Origin: Candidatus Westeberhardia cardiocondylae
Lineage (GTDB): Bacteria > Pseudomonadota > Gammaproteobacteria > Enterobacterales > Enterobacteriaceae
NCBI GenBank assembly: GCA_024648785.1
Contig: JABYQB010000003.1
Coordinates: 1 to 64,000 of the forward strand
Direction: 5' to 3'
DNA: 64,000 nucleotides
Shown here piece after piece: positions 24,819 through 34,671 of this stretch; position 1 is the stretch's first letter; each line of letters opens with the position of its first letter. A program made the translations under genes and the position numbers. Below the pieces are notes generated by a model, which was not told the origin of the DNA, ran no database searches, and saw only the letters and a program-made list of their open reading frames with translations.

Positions 24819-25979
24819 CTATAACATATTACTATCTCTCAAACGAAAAATTGCACTTTTAATTTTGTATAAAGAAAACTTAATTTCTTCAAATGTAGTA
24901 AATCTTCCTAAAGAAAACCTAACAGAACTATTAATAGTATCATTATTACACCCCATAGAATGTAAAACATAAGAAGATTCATATGTAGAAGAGACACATG
25001 CTGAACTTGGAGAAACAGCAATATCATGTAATTCTAATATCAAAATTGAACTATTTATATTATGAAAAGCAACATTTAATAACGTAGAAATACTATTTTT
25101 TAAAGTTCCATTTACTGAAATTTTTGTAATTTTTTGTAAACCATTCAACAAATAATGTTTTAAATATTTAAAACGATGCACTTCTATCTTCATTTCTTCA
25201 TGTAAAATACGATATGCTTCACCCATACCAACAATCTGATGTACAGGAAGAGTACCTGAACGAATTCCATATTCCTGCCCACCACCATGAATCTGTGCTT
25301 TAATATGTATTTTATATTTTTTACGAATAAATAAACCACCTACACCCTTAGGACCATATACTTTATGACTATTAAATGACATTAAATCTATTGGTAATTT
25401 CATCAAATTTATTGATAATTTTCCAACACTTTGAGTAGCATCTACATGAAAAAATATACCCTTAGAACGACAAAATTTTCCAAACATTTCAACATCTTGA
25501 ATAACACCAGTTTCATTATTAGCATGTATTAAAGATACTAAAATGGTATCATAACGAATTTCTTTTTTTAATGATTCTAAAGAAATTAATCCATCCCTTC
25601 CAGGAAATAAAAAAGTAACTAAAAACCCTAATTTTTTAAGATAATAAAAAGTATTCAACACAGATTTATGTTCTGTCATACTAGTTATAATATGTTTACC
25701 TCTACTCTGATATGCATAAACAATTCCTTTAATAGCCAGATTATTAGATTCTGTAGCTCCAGAAGTAAAAATAATATCTTCAGGACAAACTCCAAAAAAA
25801 GATGCAATATTATTTCTAGCAGAACTTACAGCTTCGTAAGCTTTCCAGCCATAAACATGAGAACTAGACGAAGGATTACCAAAAATACCACTTATTGTAA
25901 GGTATTTCATCATTTTTTCTGCAACTCTCACATCAACTGGAGTTGTTGCAGCATAATCAAGATAAATAGGAAACTTCAT
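24819..25979 (-). CDS. iscS: Cysteine desulfurase IscS
   Basis: PLP enzyme that takes sulfur from cysteine for Fe-S clusters and tRNA thiolation. About 386 residues (E. coli 404). The PLP-lysine region reads SFNSHKVYGPKG, the PLP-phosphate block is TSGATESNN, and the mobile active-site cysteine is in SSACVSS. The start is placed at MKFPIYLDYAATTP, which matches the E. coli start; a longer in-frame extension of 39 residues is not homologous. The last 18 or so residues are missing; in E. coli this tail contributes to IscU contact. iscR, iscU and other isc genes are not beside it. suhB lies divergently next to it, as in the ancestral suhB-iscRS region. Confidence 0.95.
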   Translation of the reverse strand: MKFPIYLDYAATTPVDVRVAEKMMKYLTISGIFGNPSSSSHVYGWKAYEAVSSARNNIASFFGVCPEDIIFTSGATESNNLAIKGIVYAYQSRGKHIITSMTEHKSVLNTFYYLKKLGFLVTFLFPGRDGLISLESLKKEIRYDTILVSLIHANNETGVIQDVEMFGKFCRSKGIFFHVDATQSVGKLSINLMKLPIDLMSFNSHKVYGPKGVGGLFIRKKYKIHIKAQIHGGGQEYGIRSGTLPVHQIVGMGEAYRILHEEMKIEVHRFKYLKHYLLNGLQKITKISVNGTLKNSISTLLNVAFHNINSSILILELHDIAVSPSSACVSSTYESSYVLHSMGCNNDTINSSVRFSLGRFTTFEEIKFSLYKIKSAIFRLRDSNML

Positions 25980-26304
25980 TATTAATATATAAAATTGAAT
26001 TATATCTATAATATAAATTATTTTATTACAAAAAATATTAATATATTTTAATAATATAAACAATATATTATACAAATATTCAATTAATACAAACAAAATA
26101 TATTTTTTTTATTTTGAATAAAAACAAATTCACATTTATTATTAAATAAATAATAATAAAAAATATTTTTTTATTTTTATAATAACATGTATAATTCTAT
26201 ATGAAAATATTTAATATTTAATAAAATTATTTGAAATTAAATAATTAAATATAATTTATATACTATATATTAATATAAACAAAATTTATTTTAATAAATA
26301 AAAT
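25980..26304. other. AT-rich spacer, iscS-suhB
   Basis: Divergent spacer of 325 nt where trmJ and iscR lie in E. coli. No IscR remnant or clear operator is visible. Confidence 0.5.
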
Positions 26305-27099
26305 ATGTACCCAATTTTAAATGTTGCAATTCACTCAACAAAAATAGCAGGTAAAATCATTATTAAATATTACAATAACTATTGTTACAAAAAAAGAACA
26401 AAACAAGAAAATAAAATATTTGTTAATAAAATAGAAAATGAAGTAAAAAAAACAATTACACATACAATTCATAAATTTTATCCACAGCACATTGTTATAG
26501 ATAGCAAAAAAATAATAAATGTAAAAAATAAAATTTATTGGTATATAAATCCAATAAACGGAAAAAATAATTTTATAAAAAATTTTCCGTATTTTACAAT
26601 ATCCATTTCTGTACATATAAACAATAAAACTGAAATTGCAGTAATATATGAACCAATATGCAATGAATTATTTACTTGTATGAGAGGTAAAGGAGCTCAA
26701 TTAAACGGTTACAGAATTCGAACCAATATAACACGTAATTTACATGAATCATCTTTATCAATTAACTTATTTTTACAAAAAAAAAAATGTTTTCTTAATT
26801 ATATAAACATAATTACAAAACTATTTTTAATCAAAAATATTACAGAATTTAGATGCATTGGTTCTCCAATATTAGAATTAGCTTATGTTGCAGCTGGAAG
26901 AATAGACGGGTTTATTCAAATAAATCACAATCCAAGAAATTGTTCTGGAGCAATATTATTAATACAAGAATCTGGAGGCTTAGTTACTGATTTTGATGGA
27001 AAAAAAAATTACTTATTTTCTGGAAATATAATTGCTGGAAATCCACATATAGTACAATCTATATTGTCTATCATTAATAAAAAATACACAAATATTTAA
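26305..27099 (+). CDS. suhB: SuhB, probably catalytically dead
   Basis: SuhB is an inositol-monophosphatase-fold protein. In E. coli its important role is in the NusA-containing antitermination complex on rRNA operons. The 264 residues align end to end with E. coli SuhB (267): YPILNVAIHSTKIAGKI at the start, ELFTCMRGKGAQLNGYR, ELAYVAAGRIDGF and SGNIIAGNPHIV. The catalytic metal ligands are replaced. E67 is S67, D84 and D87 (DPLDGTTN) are N82 and N85 (NPINGKNN), and D212 is N212. I infer a pseudoenzyme kept for its transcription or ribosome-assembly role. No frameshift is present and the fold motifs persist. Confidence 0.93.
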   Translation: MYPILNVAIHSTKIAGKIIIKYYNNYCYKKRTKQENKIFVNKIENEVKKTITHTIHKFYPQHIVIDSKKIINVKNKIYWYINPINGKNNFIKNFPYFTISISVHINNKTEIAVIYEPICNELFTCMRGKGAQLNGYRIRTNITRNLHESSLSINLFLQKKKCFLNYINIITKLFLIKNITEFRCIGSPILELAYVAAGRIDGFIQINHNPRNCSGAILLIQESGGLVTDFDGKKNYLFSGNIIAGNPHIVQSILSIINKKYTNI

Positions 27100-27242
27100 A
27101 ATATTTATTTAAAAAAATAAAAATACAAATATTATATATATAATTTTTTATTACATAAAATACAAGATTATATTTAATAAATTTTCAATATATTTAATTC
27201 TTATAAATAAAACAAAATTTAAACACCTATTTATATTAATAA

Positions 27243-28505
27243 TTAATCATTAGAAATATAAATAGGATATTTATAACATAAGTCTAAAACTTTTTTTTTA
27301 ATAATCTTTCTTATTAAACCATTATTTATATTATTTAATATATCAGAAATCCAATGAGCCAATCTTTTAACATCATTTTCAACAAAACCCCTCCTAGTTA
27401 CTGCTGGAGTACCAATACGTATACCAGATGTAATATTTACACCATATTTATCATTTGGTACACTATTTTTATTTACAATTATATTAGCCTTATTTAATAT
27501 TTTATCTGCTATTTTTCCTGTTAAATTATTACATGATAAATCTATTAAAAATAAATGATTATTTGTAGAACCAGAAACTATTTTAAAACCTCTAGACAAA
27601 AAAACATCTACCATTGCTTTAGAATTTTTAACTACCTGACACTGATAAATCTTAAAAGTTGGGCACATTGCTTCTTTTAATGCTATTGCTTTTGCAGCAA
27701 TCACATGCATTAAAGGACCTCCTTGAGTACCAGGAAAAACAGAAGAATCTAATTTATGGTATATTTTTTCATTTAAACAATTAGATAAAATCATACCACC
27801 TCTTGGACCAGCTAATGTCTTATGTGTAGTAGTAGTAACAACATGAGCATGTGGTATAGGATTAGGATATATTCCAGCGACAACTAAACCAGCAACATGT
27901 GACATATCAACCAACAAATAAGCTCCAACATTATCAGCAATACATCGCATATCATACCAATTAATAATACCTGAATATGATGAAAAACCACCAACAATCA
28001 ATTTTGGTTTATATAAATTAGCTAATTTAGACAATTGTACATAATCAATATTTCCATATTTATCAAGGCCATAAAAAACAACATTATAAAATTTTCCAGA
28101 AAAATTTGCAGAAGAACCATGAGTTAAATGCCCACCGTGGTCTAACTTCATACCCAATATAGTATCACCAGGATTTAATAAAGCACTATAAACAGCAAAA
28201 TTAGCTTGTGACCCAGAATGTGGTTGCACATTTACATACTCTACACCAAATAAATCTTTTGCACGATCAATAGCCAATCTTTCTATTTCATCAATAAAAA
28301 TACATCCACCATAATAACGTTTTCCTGGATAACCTTCAGCATATTTATTAGTTAATTGTGAACCTAAAGCTTCCATAACACATGGACTAACATAATTTTC
28401 AGAAGCAATCAAATCAATATTTTGTTCTTGACGAATAATTTCATTTTTGATTATTTTCCACAAATCAACATCGTAATTTGAAATATAAATTTTATTTTTC
28501 CACAT
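27243..28505 (-). CDS. glyA: Serine hydroxymethyltransferase
   Basis: PLP enzyme converting serine and tetrahydrofolate to glycine and methylene-tetrahydrofolate, which FolD (also here) oxidises further. About 420 residues (E. coli 417). The PLP lysine is in [14 protein letters not shown]. Other blocks are [22 protein letters not shown] and [12 protein letters not shown]. The start is placed at the ATG giving [12 protein letters not shown]; an upstream TTG adds four codons. Convergent with suhB. The neighbourhood iscS-suhB-glyA-tadA keeps the E. coli order with hmp, glnB and others removed. Confidence 0.97.
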   Translation of the reverse strand: MWKNKIYISNYDVDLWKIIKNEIIRQEQNIDLIASENYVSPCVMEALGSQLTNKYAEGYPGKRYYGGCIFIDEIERLAIDRAKDLFGVEYVNVQPHSGSQANFAVYSALLNPGDTILGMKLDHGGHLTHGSSANFSGKFYNVVFYGLDKYGNIDYVQLSKLANLYKPKLIVGGFSSYSGIINWYDMRCIADNVGAYLLVDMSHVAGLVVAGIYPNPIPHAHVVTTTTHKTLAGPRGGMILSNCLNEKIYHKLDSSVFPGTQGGPLMHVIAAKAIALKEAMCPTFKIYQCQVVKNSKAMVDVFLSRGFKIVSGSTNNHLFLIDLSCNNLTGKIADKILNKANIIVNKNSVPNDKYGVNITSGIRIGTPAVTRRGFVENDVKRLAHWISDILNNINNGLIRKIIKKKVLDLCYKYPIYISND

Positions 28506-28774
28506 TAATTTTTCCAAAATTTACAATAAAATATATAACAAATTAAATTAATTTTTAATATTTAACTCAAAATGTTAAAAAAAACACATTATAAATTAAC
28601 AAATAAATTTACATTAATTAAAATTTACTTATTTAAAAAATAAATAATTAACAATTAATATAAATAAATATTTTTTAAAAATTAAAAAACACATTAAACA
28701 CAAATTTTAAAACAACACTTTTAAAGTTTACCATAAATTTAAAATAAAAATTAACATAAATATTACATAATAAA

Positions 28775-29233
28775 TCACCTTTTTCTTTTAAAGAAATCTA
28801 CAATTTGAAAATTACATAATGTTTCTAGAACTCCATAAGTAATAGAAATATTATTGTTTAACATCAAATAAGGAAAAAATTTAAATAAAATATTTATAAC
28901 ACAATTTTTTTTACTTTTAGATCCAAAAACCAAACGTTTTACTCTAGCATTAATTATAGCTCCAATACACATAATGCAAGGTTCTTGAGTAACATATATT
29001 GTAGTATTGACTAAACGATAATTATTAAGATTTTTTCCAGATTCTCTTAAAGATACAATTTCTGCATGAGCAGAAGGATCAGAATATTGAATAGATTTAT
29101 TCCATCCTTCTCCAATAATTTCATTGTCCAAAACAACAACTGAACCAATTGGAATTTCCCCTTCCATTTCAGCTCTATTAGCTAACATAATTGCACGATA
29201 CATCCAAAACGAATCATGACAAAAAATTTTCAT
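28775..29233 (-). CDS. tadA: tRNA-specific adenosine deaminase
   Basis: Zinc enzyme that converts A34 to inosine in tRNA-Arg(ACG), needed to read CGN codons. About 152 residues (E. coli 167). The zinc and proton-shuttle motif is HAEI in PSAHAEIVSLR, and the zinc cysteines are in EPCIMC. The substrate-region blocks GEGWNK and NYRLVNTTIYVT are present. The start is set at the ATG giving MKIFCHDSFWMYRAIML, because the 14 codons upstream are not homologous. It lies 64 nt upstream of the polA exonuclease gene on the same strand. Confidence 0.95.
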   Translation of the reverse strand: MKIFCHDSFWMYRAIMLANRAEMEGEIPIGSVVVLDNEIIGEGWNKSIQYSDPSAHAEIVSLRESGKNLNNYRLVNTTIYVTQEPCIMCIGAIINARVKRLVFGSKSKKNCVINILFKFFPYLMLNNNISITYGVLETLCNFQIVDFFKRKR

Positions 29234-29297
29234 ATTATTTAAAATATAAATAACATAATAAAAATAAATTTTCAATTAATTATAATTATTATATATT

Positions 29298-30230
29298 TTA
29301 CATAAAATGCCAAGGCCAAACCTTTTTATTTAAAATATTGATCCATCTATTAAATTTATATTTTTTAAATAAAATATCAAGTTTTTTAAAATCTGGTTTT
29401 TTAATTATTAAATCATCATGACTAATATTTAACTTAACATCGGTTTTAATCTTTGCTAAATAATAAGACATCCAAGCTACTTTATAATTTTTTCTTAATT
29501 TATCAACAATATTAGAACCTATAAATCTTAAAACATGAACTTCTTCTATTTTTTTATAAATATATTCTAAATTACCAAAATTTTTTAATAAAATTACAGC
29601 ATTTTTTTTACCTATACCAGGAACCCCAGGTATATTATCTGAAGTATCACCAACTAATGCTAAATAATCAACAATAAGATGAGGTAAAACACCAAACTTG
29701 CTAAATATATCTTTTGGGCCAAAAACAACTTTTGATATTAAATTAAATATAAAAACATTATCTGAAACTAATTGTGAAATATCTTTATCACAAGTGCTAA
29801 TTAATATATTCAAATTCCTACATCTAAATAAAGATACTAAAGTTCCAATAACATCATCAGCCTCAACTCCTGGTATAGTTAAAGTCATTAAACCCATAGC
29901 GTTCATTATGGAACGTAACGGAGTAATTTGAGAAGATAAAATAATTGGCATTACTTTACGATGAGATTTATAAAACTTAAATAATTTATTGCGAAAATTT
30001 TTTCCACCATAATCAAATACTATAGCAAAATAACTAGGATTATATTTAATTAATAAATTTGTTAACATGTTTAATACACAATATATTATATTAAAAGATT
30101 TTTCTTTTATAAATCTATGAAAAGAACAATAAGCATAATAAGCACGATACAAATATATATTTCCGTCAACCAAAATTAAAGGATACATAGTAGATTCAAT
30201 TGAATTAATATTTTTTTTATTAAGTTTCAT
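29298..30230 (-). CDS. polA: PolA 5'-3' exonuclease domain only
   Basis: The 310 residues correspond to the N-terminal 5' nuclease domain of DNA polymerase I (E. coli 928 aa). This domain removes RNA primers and flaps. Motifs are PLILVDGNIYLYRAYYAY, VFDYGGKNFRN, GVEADDVIGTL, STCDKDISQLV and GDTSDNIPGVPGIGKK, all with the metal-binding acidic residues. The protein ends just after FKKYKFNRWI, at the E. coli domain boundary, and no polymerase or 3' exonuclease sequence follows. The same trimmed form occurs in other reduced endosymbionts such as Buchnera. Gap filling must then rely on DNA polymerase III. Confidence 0.95.
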   Translation of the reverse strand: MKLNKKNINSIESTMYPLILVDGNIYLYRAYYAYCSFHRFIKEKSFNIIYCVLNMLTNLLIKYNPSYFAIVFDYGGKNFRNKLFKFYKSHRKVMPIILSSQITPLRSIMNAMGLMTLTIPGVEADDVIGTLVSLFRCRNLNILISTCDKDISQLVSDNVFIFNLISKVVFGPKDIFSKFGVLPHLIVDYLALVGDTSDNIPGVPGIGKKNAVILLKNFGNLEYIYKKIEEVHVLRFIGSNIVDKLRKNYKVAWMSYYLAKIKTDVKLNISHDDLIIKKPDFKKLDILFKKYKFNRWINILNKKVWPWHFM

Positions 30231-30425
30231 AAATATTACAAAATATAATTTTTATTAAAATGTTTATATAAAAAATACAAAAATTAAATTATAATATGTA
30301 AAAGCTATTATTATAAAATAAATATTTAAATAAATTAATAAATAATAAAATAAAATTATCTTTTTCAAAAACTCAGAAAATATAAATTGAATTTCATTAT
30401 TCAAAAAAAATATGAAAAATCAACA

Positions 30426-30473
30426 AAAACATTTTGTGTTTTTATACAAATATATAAAAATACAAAATGTTTT
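30426..30473 (-). terminator. 21-bp stem hairpin after tRNA-Arg
   Basis: Arms 30426-30446 and 30453-30473 are complementary over 21 bp with one mismatch (G-U in a + transcript, A-C in a minus transcript) and a 6-nt loop. It lies about 50 nt downstream of the minus-strand tRNA-Arg and is followed on that strand by T-rich sequence, so a terminator for the tRNA is the simplest reading. It could instead affect polA, whose start is about 195 nt further on. Confidence 0.5.
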
Positions 30474-30523
30474 ATTAATAATTTCTAATATTAAAATACA
30501 AAATATTTAATAATTAAAAAAAA

Positions 30524-30598
30524 CACGCCCTATAGGATTTGAACCTATTCTCTACGACTTAGAAGGTCGTTGCTTTATCCAATTTAAGCTAAGGGCGC
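30524..30598 (-). tRNA. argU: tRNA-Arg (anticodon UCU)
   Basis: The minus strand folds as a tRNA: acceptor GCGCCCT/AGGGCGT (first pair G-U), anticodon stem ACGAC/GTCGT with loop CTTCTAA, and T arm ATAGG-TTCAAAT-CCTAT. It closely matches E. coli argU. The anticodon UCU reads AGA, the dominant Arg codon in this AT-rich genome. CCA is not encoded, unlike E. coli, so CCA-adding enzyme is needed. The argU-folD neighbourhood is ancestral. Confidence 0.95.
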
Positions 30599-30736
30599 AA
30601 AATTTTTAAACTTATATATATATAAAATAAAAAATTATTAAAGTCAAATAATTAGTAATATATTAAATATAAAATTATATACAAATATAATATAAAACTT
30701 ATAAAAAAAATTAATATAAAAATATATATTAAATAC

Positions 30737-31597
30737 ATGAAAGCAAAAATCATAGATGGAAAATTTATTTCCAACAAAATAAAAAATAAAATTAAAAAAA
30801 AAATACAAAATAACAAAAAAAAAAAACAAAGAAAACCAGGACTTGCAATAATTTTAATAGGTACAAATCCAGCTTCACAATTATATGTATATAATAAAAA
30901 AAAAGCTTGTAAAGATATAGGAATATCTTTTTTTTTATATAAATTTCCTAAATCAATTTCAGAACTAAAGTTACTAACTTTAATTGATAAATTAAATAAC
31001 AATAAAAAAATAGATGGAATACTTGTTCAATTACCAATACCTAAAACGATAAATCACATAAAAATATTTAACAAAATTTCACCGAAAAAAGATGTAGATG
31101 GATTGAATTCCAGAAATATTGGAAAATTATGTCAATCATCCCCAAAACTTAGACCATGCACATCCAAAGGAATAATAACACTACTAAAAAAATACAAAAT
31201 AAAAATATCTGGATTACATGCTGTTATAGTAGGAGCATCAAATACTGTCGGAAAACCAATGTGTATGGAATTATTATCGCAAGAATGTACAGTAACAATA
31301 ACACATAATAAAACAAAAAATTTATATCAACACATTAAAAATGCTGATTTACTCATAGTAGCAATTGGACAAGCTGAATTTATTCCAGGACATTGGATTA
31401 AATCAGGAGCAATTGTTATTGATGTAGGAATTAATTATTTAAAAAATGGAAAAATAGTTGGAGATATAGAATATAAAAGCGCAATAAAAAAAGCATCATA
31501 TATTACACCAGTACCTGGAGGTGTAGGTCCAATGACAGTAATTTCTTTAATTCAAAACACAATAAAAGCATATGAAGAATTCTTATCAAAGACATAA
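30737..31597 (+). CDS. folD: Methylene-THF dehydrogenase/cyclohydrolase
   Basis: Bifunctional enzyme converting methylene-tetrahydrofolate to methenyl- and then 10-formyl-tetrahydrofolate, used for initiator tRNA formylation and purine synthesis. 286 residues (E. coli 288). Motifs seen are [16 protein letters not shown] with the catalytic lysine, [25 protein letters not shown], the NADP-binding [10 protein letters not shown], and PGGVGPMTV at the end. Convergent with cysS. Works with glyA of this window to run the one-carbon cycle. Confidence 0.97.
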   Translation: MKAKIIDGKFISNKIKNKIKKKIQNNKKKKQRKPGLAIILIGTNPASQLYVYNKKKACKDIGISFFLYKFPKSISELKLLTLIDKLNNNKKIDGILVQLPIPKTINHIKIFNKISPKKDVDGLNSRNIGKLCQSSPKLRPCTSKGIITLLKKYKIKISGLHAVIVGASNTVGKPMCMELLSQECTVTITHNKTKNLYQHIKNADLLIVAIGQAEFIPGHWIKSGAIVIDVGINYLKNGKIVGDIEYKSAIKKASYITPVPGGVGPMTVISLIQNTIKAYEEFLSKT

Positions 31598-31718
31598 TAT
31601 TCAAAATATTTTAATTAAATACATACATTTATACATAATACTAAAATAGTTAATTTCAAAATATTTAAATATTAAAAATAAAATTATTAATATGAAAATA
31701 AAAAAATAAAAACATAAA

Positions 31719-33107
31719 TTAACGTCTCCATATTGTTCCTTGTGCAGTATCTTCTAATATTATTCCCATATTAAATAACTTATTTCTTATATTATCTGCA
31801 ACAACCCAATTGCAAGAAGATCTAGCTATATTACGCTTCCTTATTAAATTTTCTACTTTAATATTTTCATCTATATTATCTTTTGTTTGATTCTTTAAAA
31901 AAGAACCAGGATCTCTTTGTAATAACCCTAAAACCTTTGCTAATTGTCTTAATCTAGCAGCTAATTTTTGCGCTTTATTAAAATTAACAATCTTTAATTT
32001 ATTAATTTCATGAGATATATCAAATAATATAGAAAAAGCTTTAGGAGTATTAAAATCATCATCCATAGCTATACAAAATTTATCTAAATAATCTTCACTA
32101 TTTTTTTCTGGAATAATTTTTTTATCCATTCCTAACAAAGAAATATATAAACGCCTTAAAGACATATATGCATCTTTAAAATTATTTTTTGTATATTCTA
32201 TAGGTTTACGATAATGAAAAGACATTAAAAAATATCTTACAACTTCACAATCATAATCATGAAATACTTTACGTAAAGTAAAATAATTTCCAGAAGATTT
32301 AGATATCTTCCTATTTTTTAAATTTACTAATCCAACATGCATCCAAATATTTACATAAGGCATTCCATATAAAGCAACAGATTGAGCTATTTCATTCTCA
32401 TGATGTGGAAAAATCAAATCTGCCCCCCCTCCATGAATATCAAAATGATAACCTAACTGATTAGTATTTATTGCAGAACATTCAATATGCCAACCAGGCC
32501 TGCCATACCCCCAGGGTGATTTCCAAACAAAACAATCAGATTTCATAACTTTCCATAAAACAAAATCTGCCAAATTTCTTTTATAATTTCTACTATTATG
32601 TACATCATGATAAGAACTAAGATTAAAACAACTTCGTTTGGATAAAATCCCATAATTCTTTATACTATCAACAGAAAACATAATATCCCCATTATAAGAA
32701 ATATATGCAAACTTATTTATTAAAAGGTTTTGTATAAATTTTATAATTTCTTGTATATATTCAGTAGTTCGTGGTTCTTTATTTGGTCTTAATATATTCA
32801 ATCTATCCAAATCTCTATGCATTTCACATATCATATTACAAATAAAATCATTAATATCTTCACCACTTTGATAACAAAAATATAAAATATTTTCTGAAAT
32901 ATCAGTAATATTTCTTATGTAATTTACTTGATAACCTTTATAGAAAAAATAACGAATTACTATGTCAAAAATTACAAAAGTACGAGCGTGACCTATATGA
33001 CATAAATCATATACCGTAACACCACAAACATAAATGCTAATTCTTCCAGGAAGAATAGAATTAAAATTTTCCTTTTTTTTTGTTAAAGTATTGAAAATTT
33101 TCAACAT
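31719..33107 (-). CDS. cysS: Cysteinyl-tRNA synthetase
   Basis: Class I synthetase that charges tRNA-Cys. 462 residues (E. coli 461). It starts MLKIFNTLTKKKE like the E. coli protein. The zinc ligands are in YVCGVTVYD, WHIECSA and FPHHENE. The HIGH motif is HIGH in LCHIGHARTF, and the KMSKS loop is KISKS in NRKISKSSGNYF. The C-terminal anticodon region ends GIILEDTAQGTIWRR. Full length and well conserved. Together with folD, tRNA-Arg, adk and dnaX it keeps E. coli order, reversed. Confidence 0.97.
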   Translation of the reverse strand: MLKIFNTLTKKKENFNSILPGRISIYVCGVTVYDLCHIGHARTFVIFDIVIRYFFYKGYQVNYIRNITDISENILYFCYQSGEDINDFICNMICEMHRDLDRLNILRPNKEPRTTEYIQEIIKFIQNLLINKFAYISYNGDIMFSVDSIKNYGILSKRSCFNLSSYHDVHNSRNYKRNLADFVLWKVMKSDCFVWKSPWGYGRPGWHIECSAINTNQLGYHFDIHGGGADLIFPHHENEIAQSVALYGMPYVNIWMHVGLVNLKNRKISKSSGNYFTLRKVFHDYDCEVVRYFLMSFHYRKPIEYTKNNFKDAYMSLRRLYISLLGMDKKIIPEKNSEDYLDKFCIAMDDDFNTPKAFSILFDISHEINKLKIVNFNKAQKLAARLRQLAKVLGLLQRDPGSFLKNQTKDNIDENIKVENLIRKRNIARSSCNWVVADNIRNKLFNMGIILEDTAQGTIWRR

Positions 33108-33404
33108 AAACTATTCTATACATACATTATGTATCTTTAAAATTTTATATAAAAACAAATAATATTTTTATTAATAAATATTTATTAATATTTTTAAAAT
33201 ATACTTAATATTATTAATAAAACAAAAAAATTTTAAATAAATTTAAATAGTATGTATTACAATAATAAAAATCAAAAATTTTATCAATATAAAATAAAAA
33301 ATAAAATACAAAAATTTCTATAAAAATATTTATATTATATTTACAATTTTATTAATTTAATTTAAATAAAAACATTCTTTAAAAGAAATAAACACTTTAT
33401 GTTC

Positions 33405-34049
33405 TTAATCAAGAATATTAGACAATAAATTATGTACTTCAAATATTTCCTTAGTACCATCAATTTTATAAAATTTAATATTATTAATATAAGATTCATA
33501 TTTATAAAAATCTATCAAAAATAAACTTTTTTTATGATATTCAAATAAACGATTATTTAAAATTTCAATTTTATCATCTCCACGAATAATTAAAGGATCG
33601 CCAGTAATATCATCTATATTATTTTGTTTTGGTGGATTAAACATCACATGATAAACTCGACCAGAACGCAAATGAATTCTACGGCCAATAATACGGTTTA
33701 TAATCACATCATCTGGAACTAAAATTTCAAAAACAAAATCAATTTTTATACCTTGTTTTTTCATATAATTTGCTTGAAATACAGTTCTAGGAAAACCATC
33801 TAATAAAAAACCATCTAAACAATCATTTTTTTGTATTCTGTTCTTTATTAAAGAAATAATCAAATCATCAGGAACTAATATTCCAAAATTCATAAACTTT
33901 TTAATTTTTTTTGATAAAACAGAATCTTCTTTTAGTAAAGAACGCAATATTTCCCCACTAGAAATTTGAGGTATCTTATACCTATTCGTAATAAATCTTG
34001 ACTGAGTCCCTTTACCAGAACCAGGAGCACCCAATAAAATAATTCTCAT
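33405..34049 (-). CDS. adk: Adenylate kinase
   Basis: Interconverts AMP, ADP and ATP. About 214 residues, the same as E. coli. The start is set at MRIILLGAPGSGKGTQ, which contains the P-loop; six upstream codons are not homologous. The AMP-binding blocks are ISSGEILR and DGFPRTVFQA. The LID domain is of the non-zinc type, with GRRIHLRSGRVYHV. In E. coli ybaB, recR and htpG lie between dnaX and adk; all three are missing here. Confidence 0.97.
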   Translation of the reverse strand: MRIILLGAPGSGKGTQSRFITNRYKIPQISSGEILRSLLKEDSVLSKKIKKFMNFGILVPDDLIISLIKNRIQKNDCLDGFLLDGFPRTVFQANYMKKQGIKIDFVFEILVPDDVIINRIIGRRIHLRSGRVYHVMFNPPKQNNIDDITGDPLIIRGDDKIEILNNRLFEYHKKSLFLIDFYKYESYINNIKFYKIDGTKEIFEVHNLLSNILD

Positions 34050-34353
34050 AATAAATAATATTAACAATATTAATAAATATAAATTAATAATTTTAAATTT
34101 TACATAAAATTTATAGAATAAAAAATTTTAAACTTTTTAAAAATATTTAATACAATTTTAAAAAATAAAAAAATATAAAATATACAACAAATTAAAATTA
34201 TATAAATAAAAAAAATTTTCTTTTCAATATTCATAAAATAATAACATGAATCAATAACACTAAAAAATATAATATTTTATTAAAATTTTAATAATATTAT
34301 TTTTTTAAAATATTTAAAAATAACAAAACAATACAAATAATTACATTAAATTA

Positions 34354-34500
34354 CTAATTTTTTTTATATTTAATATTTCTATATTGTAATATCAAAAAAC
34401 GTGCTTTTAACAATTCATCAATCACTAAATTTCCAGAAAAAAATTTTTTTTCATTAAAAGATGATAAAATTTTTTTCCACAAATATTCATCAATTTTCAT
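34354..34500 (-). CDS. Unrecognised 48-residue ORF
   Basis: A short ORF in the 620-nt gap between dnaX and adk, where ybaB, recR and htpG lie in E. coli. The translation begins MKIDEYLWKKILSSF and has a helical-looking, charged-hydrophobic pattern (LVIDELLKARFLILQY). It is less K/N-biased than chance AT-rich ORFs. It does not resemble YbaB, RecR or HtpG. There is no clear ribosome binding site. It may be a small real gene, a remnant or chance. The rest of the gap shows nothing recognisable. Confidence 0.25.
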   Translation of the reverse strand: MKIDEYLWKKILSSFNEKKFFSGNLVIDELLKARFLILQYRNIKYKKN

Positions 34501-34671
34501 AATTAAATAAATTTAAATATATTAAATTAATATTTATAATAATAAAATAAAATTACGTATTAAAAAATACAAATTTATTGAATAAAGATATAAAACAAAA
34601 ATAATAATCTTATTTTATAAAAATAAATATAAATAATATTAAAAAATAAACATAACTAATAAATTCAATAT

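Noticed and set aside
29298-30230. polA as a frameshifted pseudogene
   Set aside because: The frame ends cleanly at the natural end of the 5' nuclease domain, no polymerase-domain homology follows in any frame, and the same trimmed form is known in other endosymbionts.
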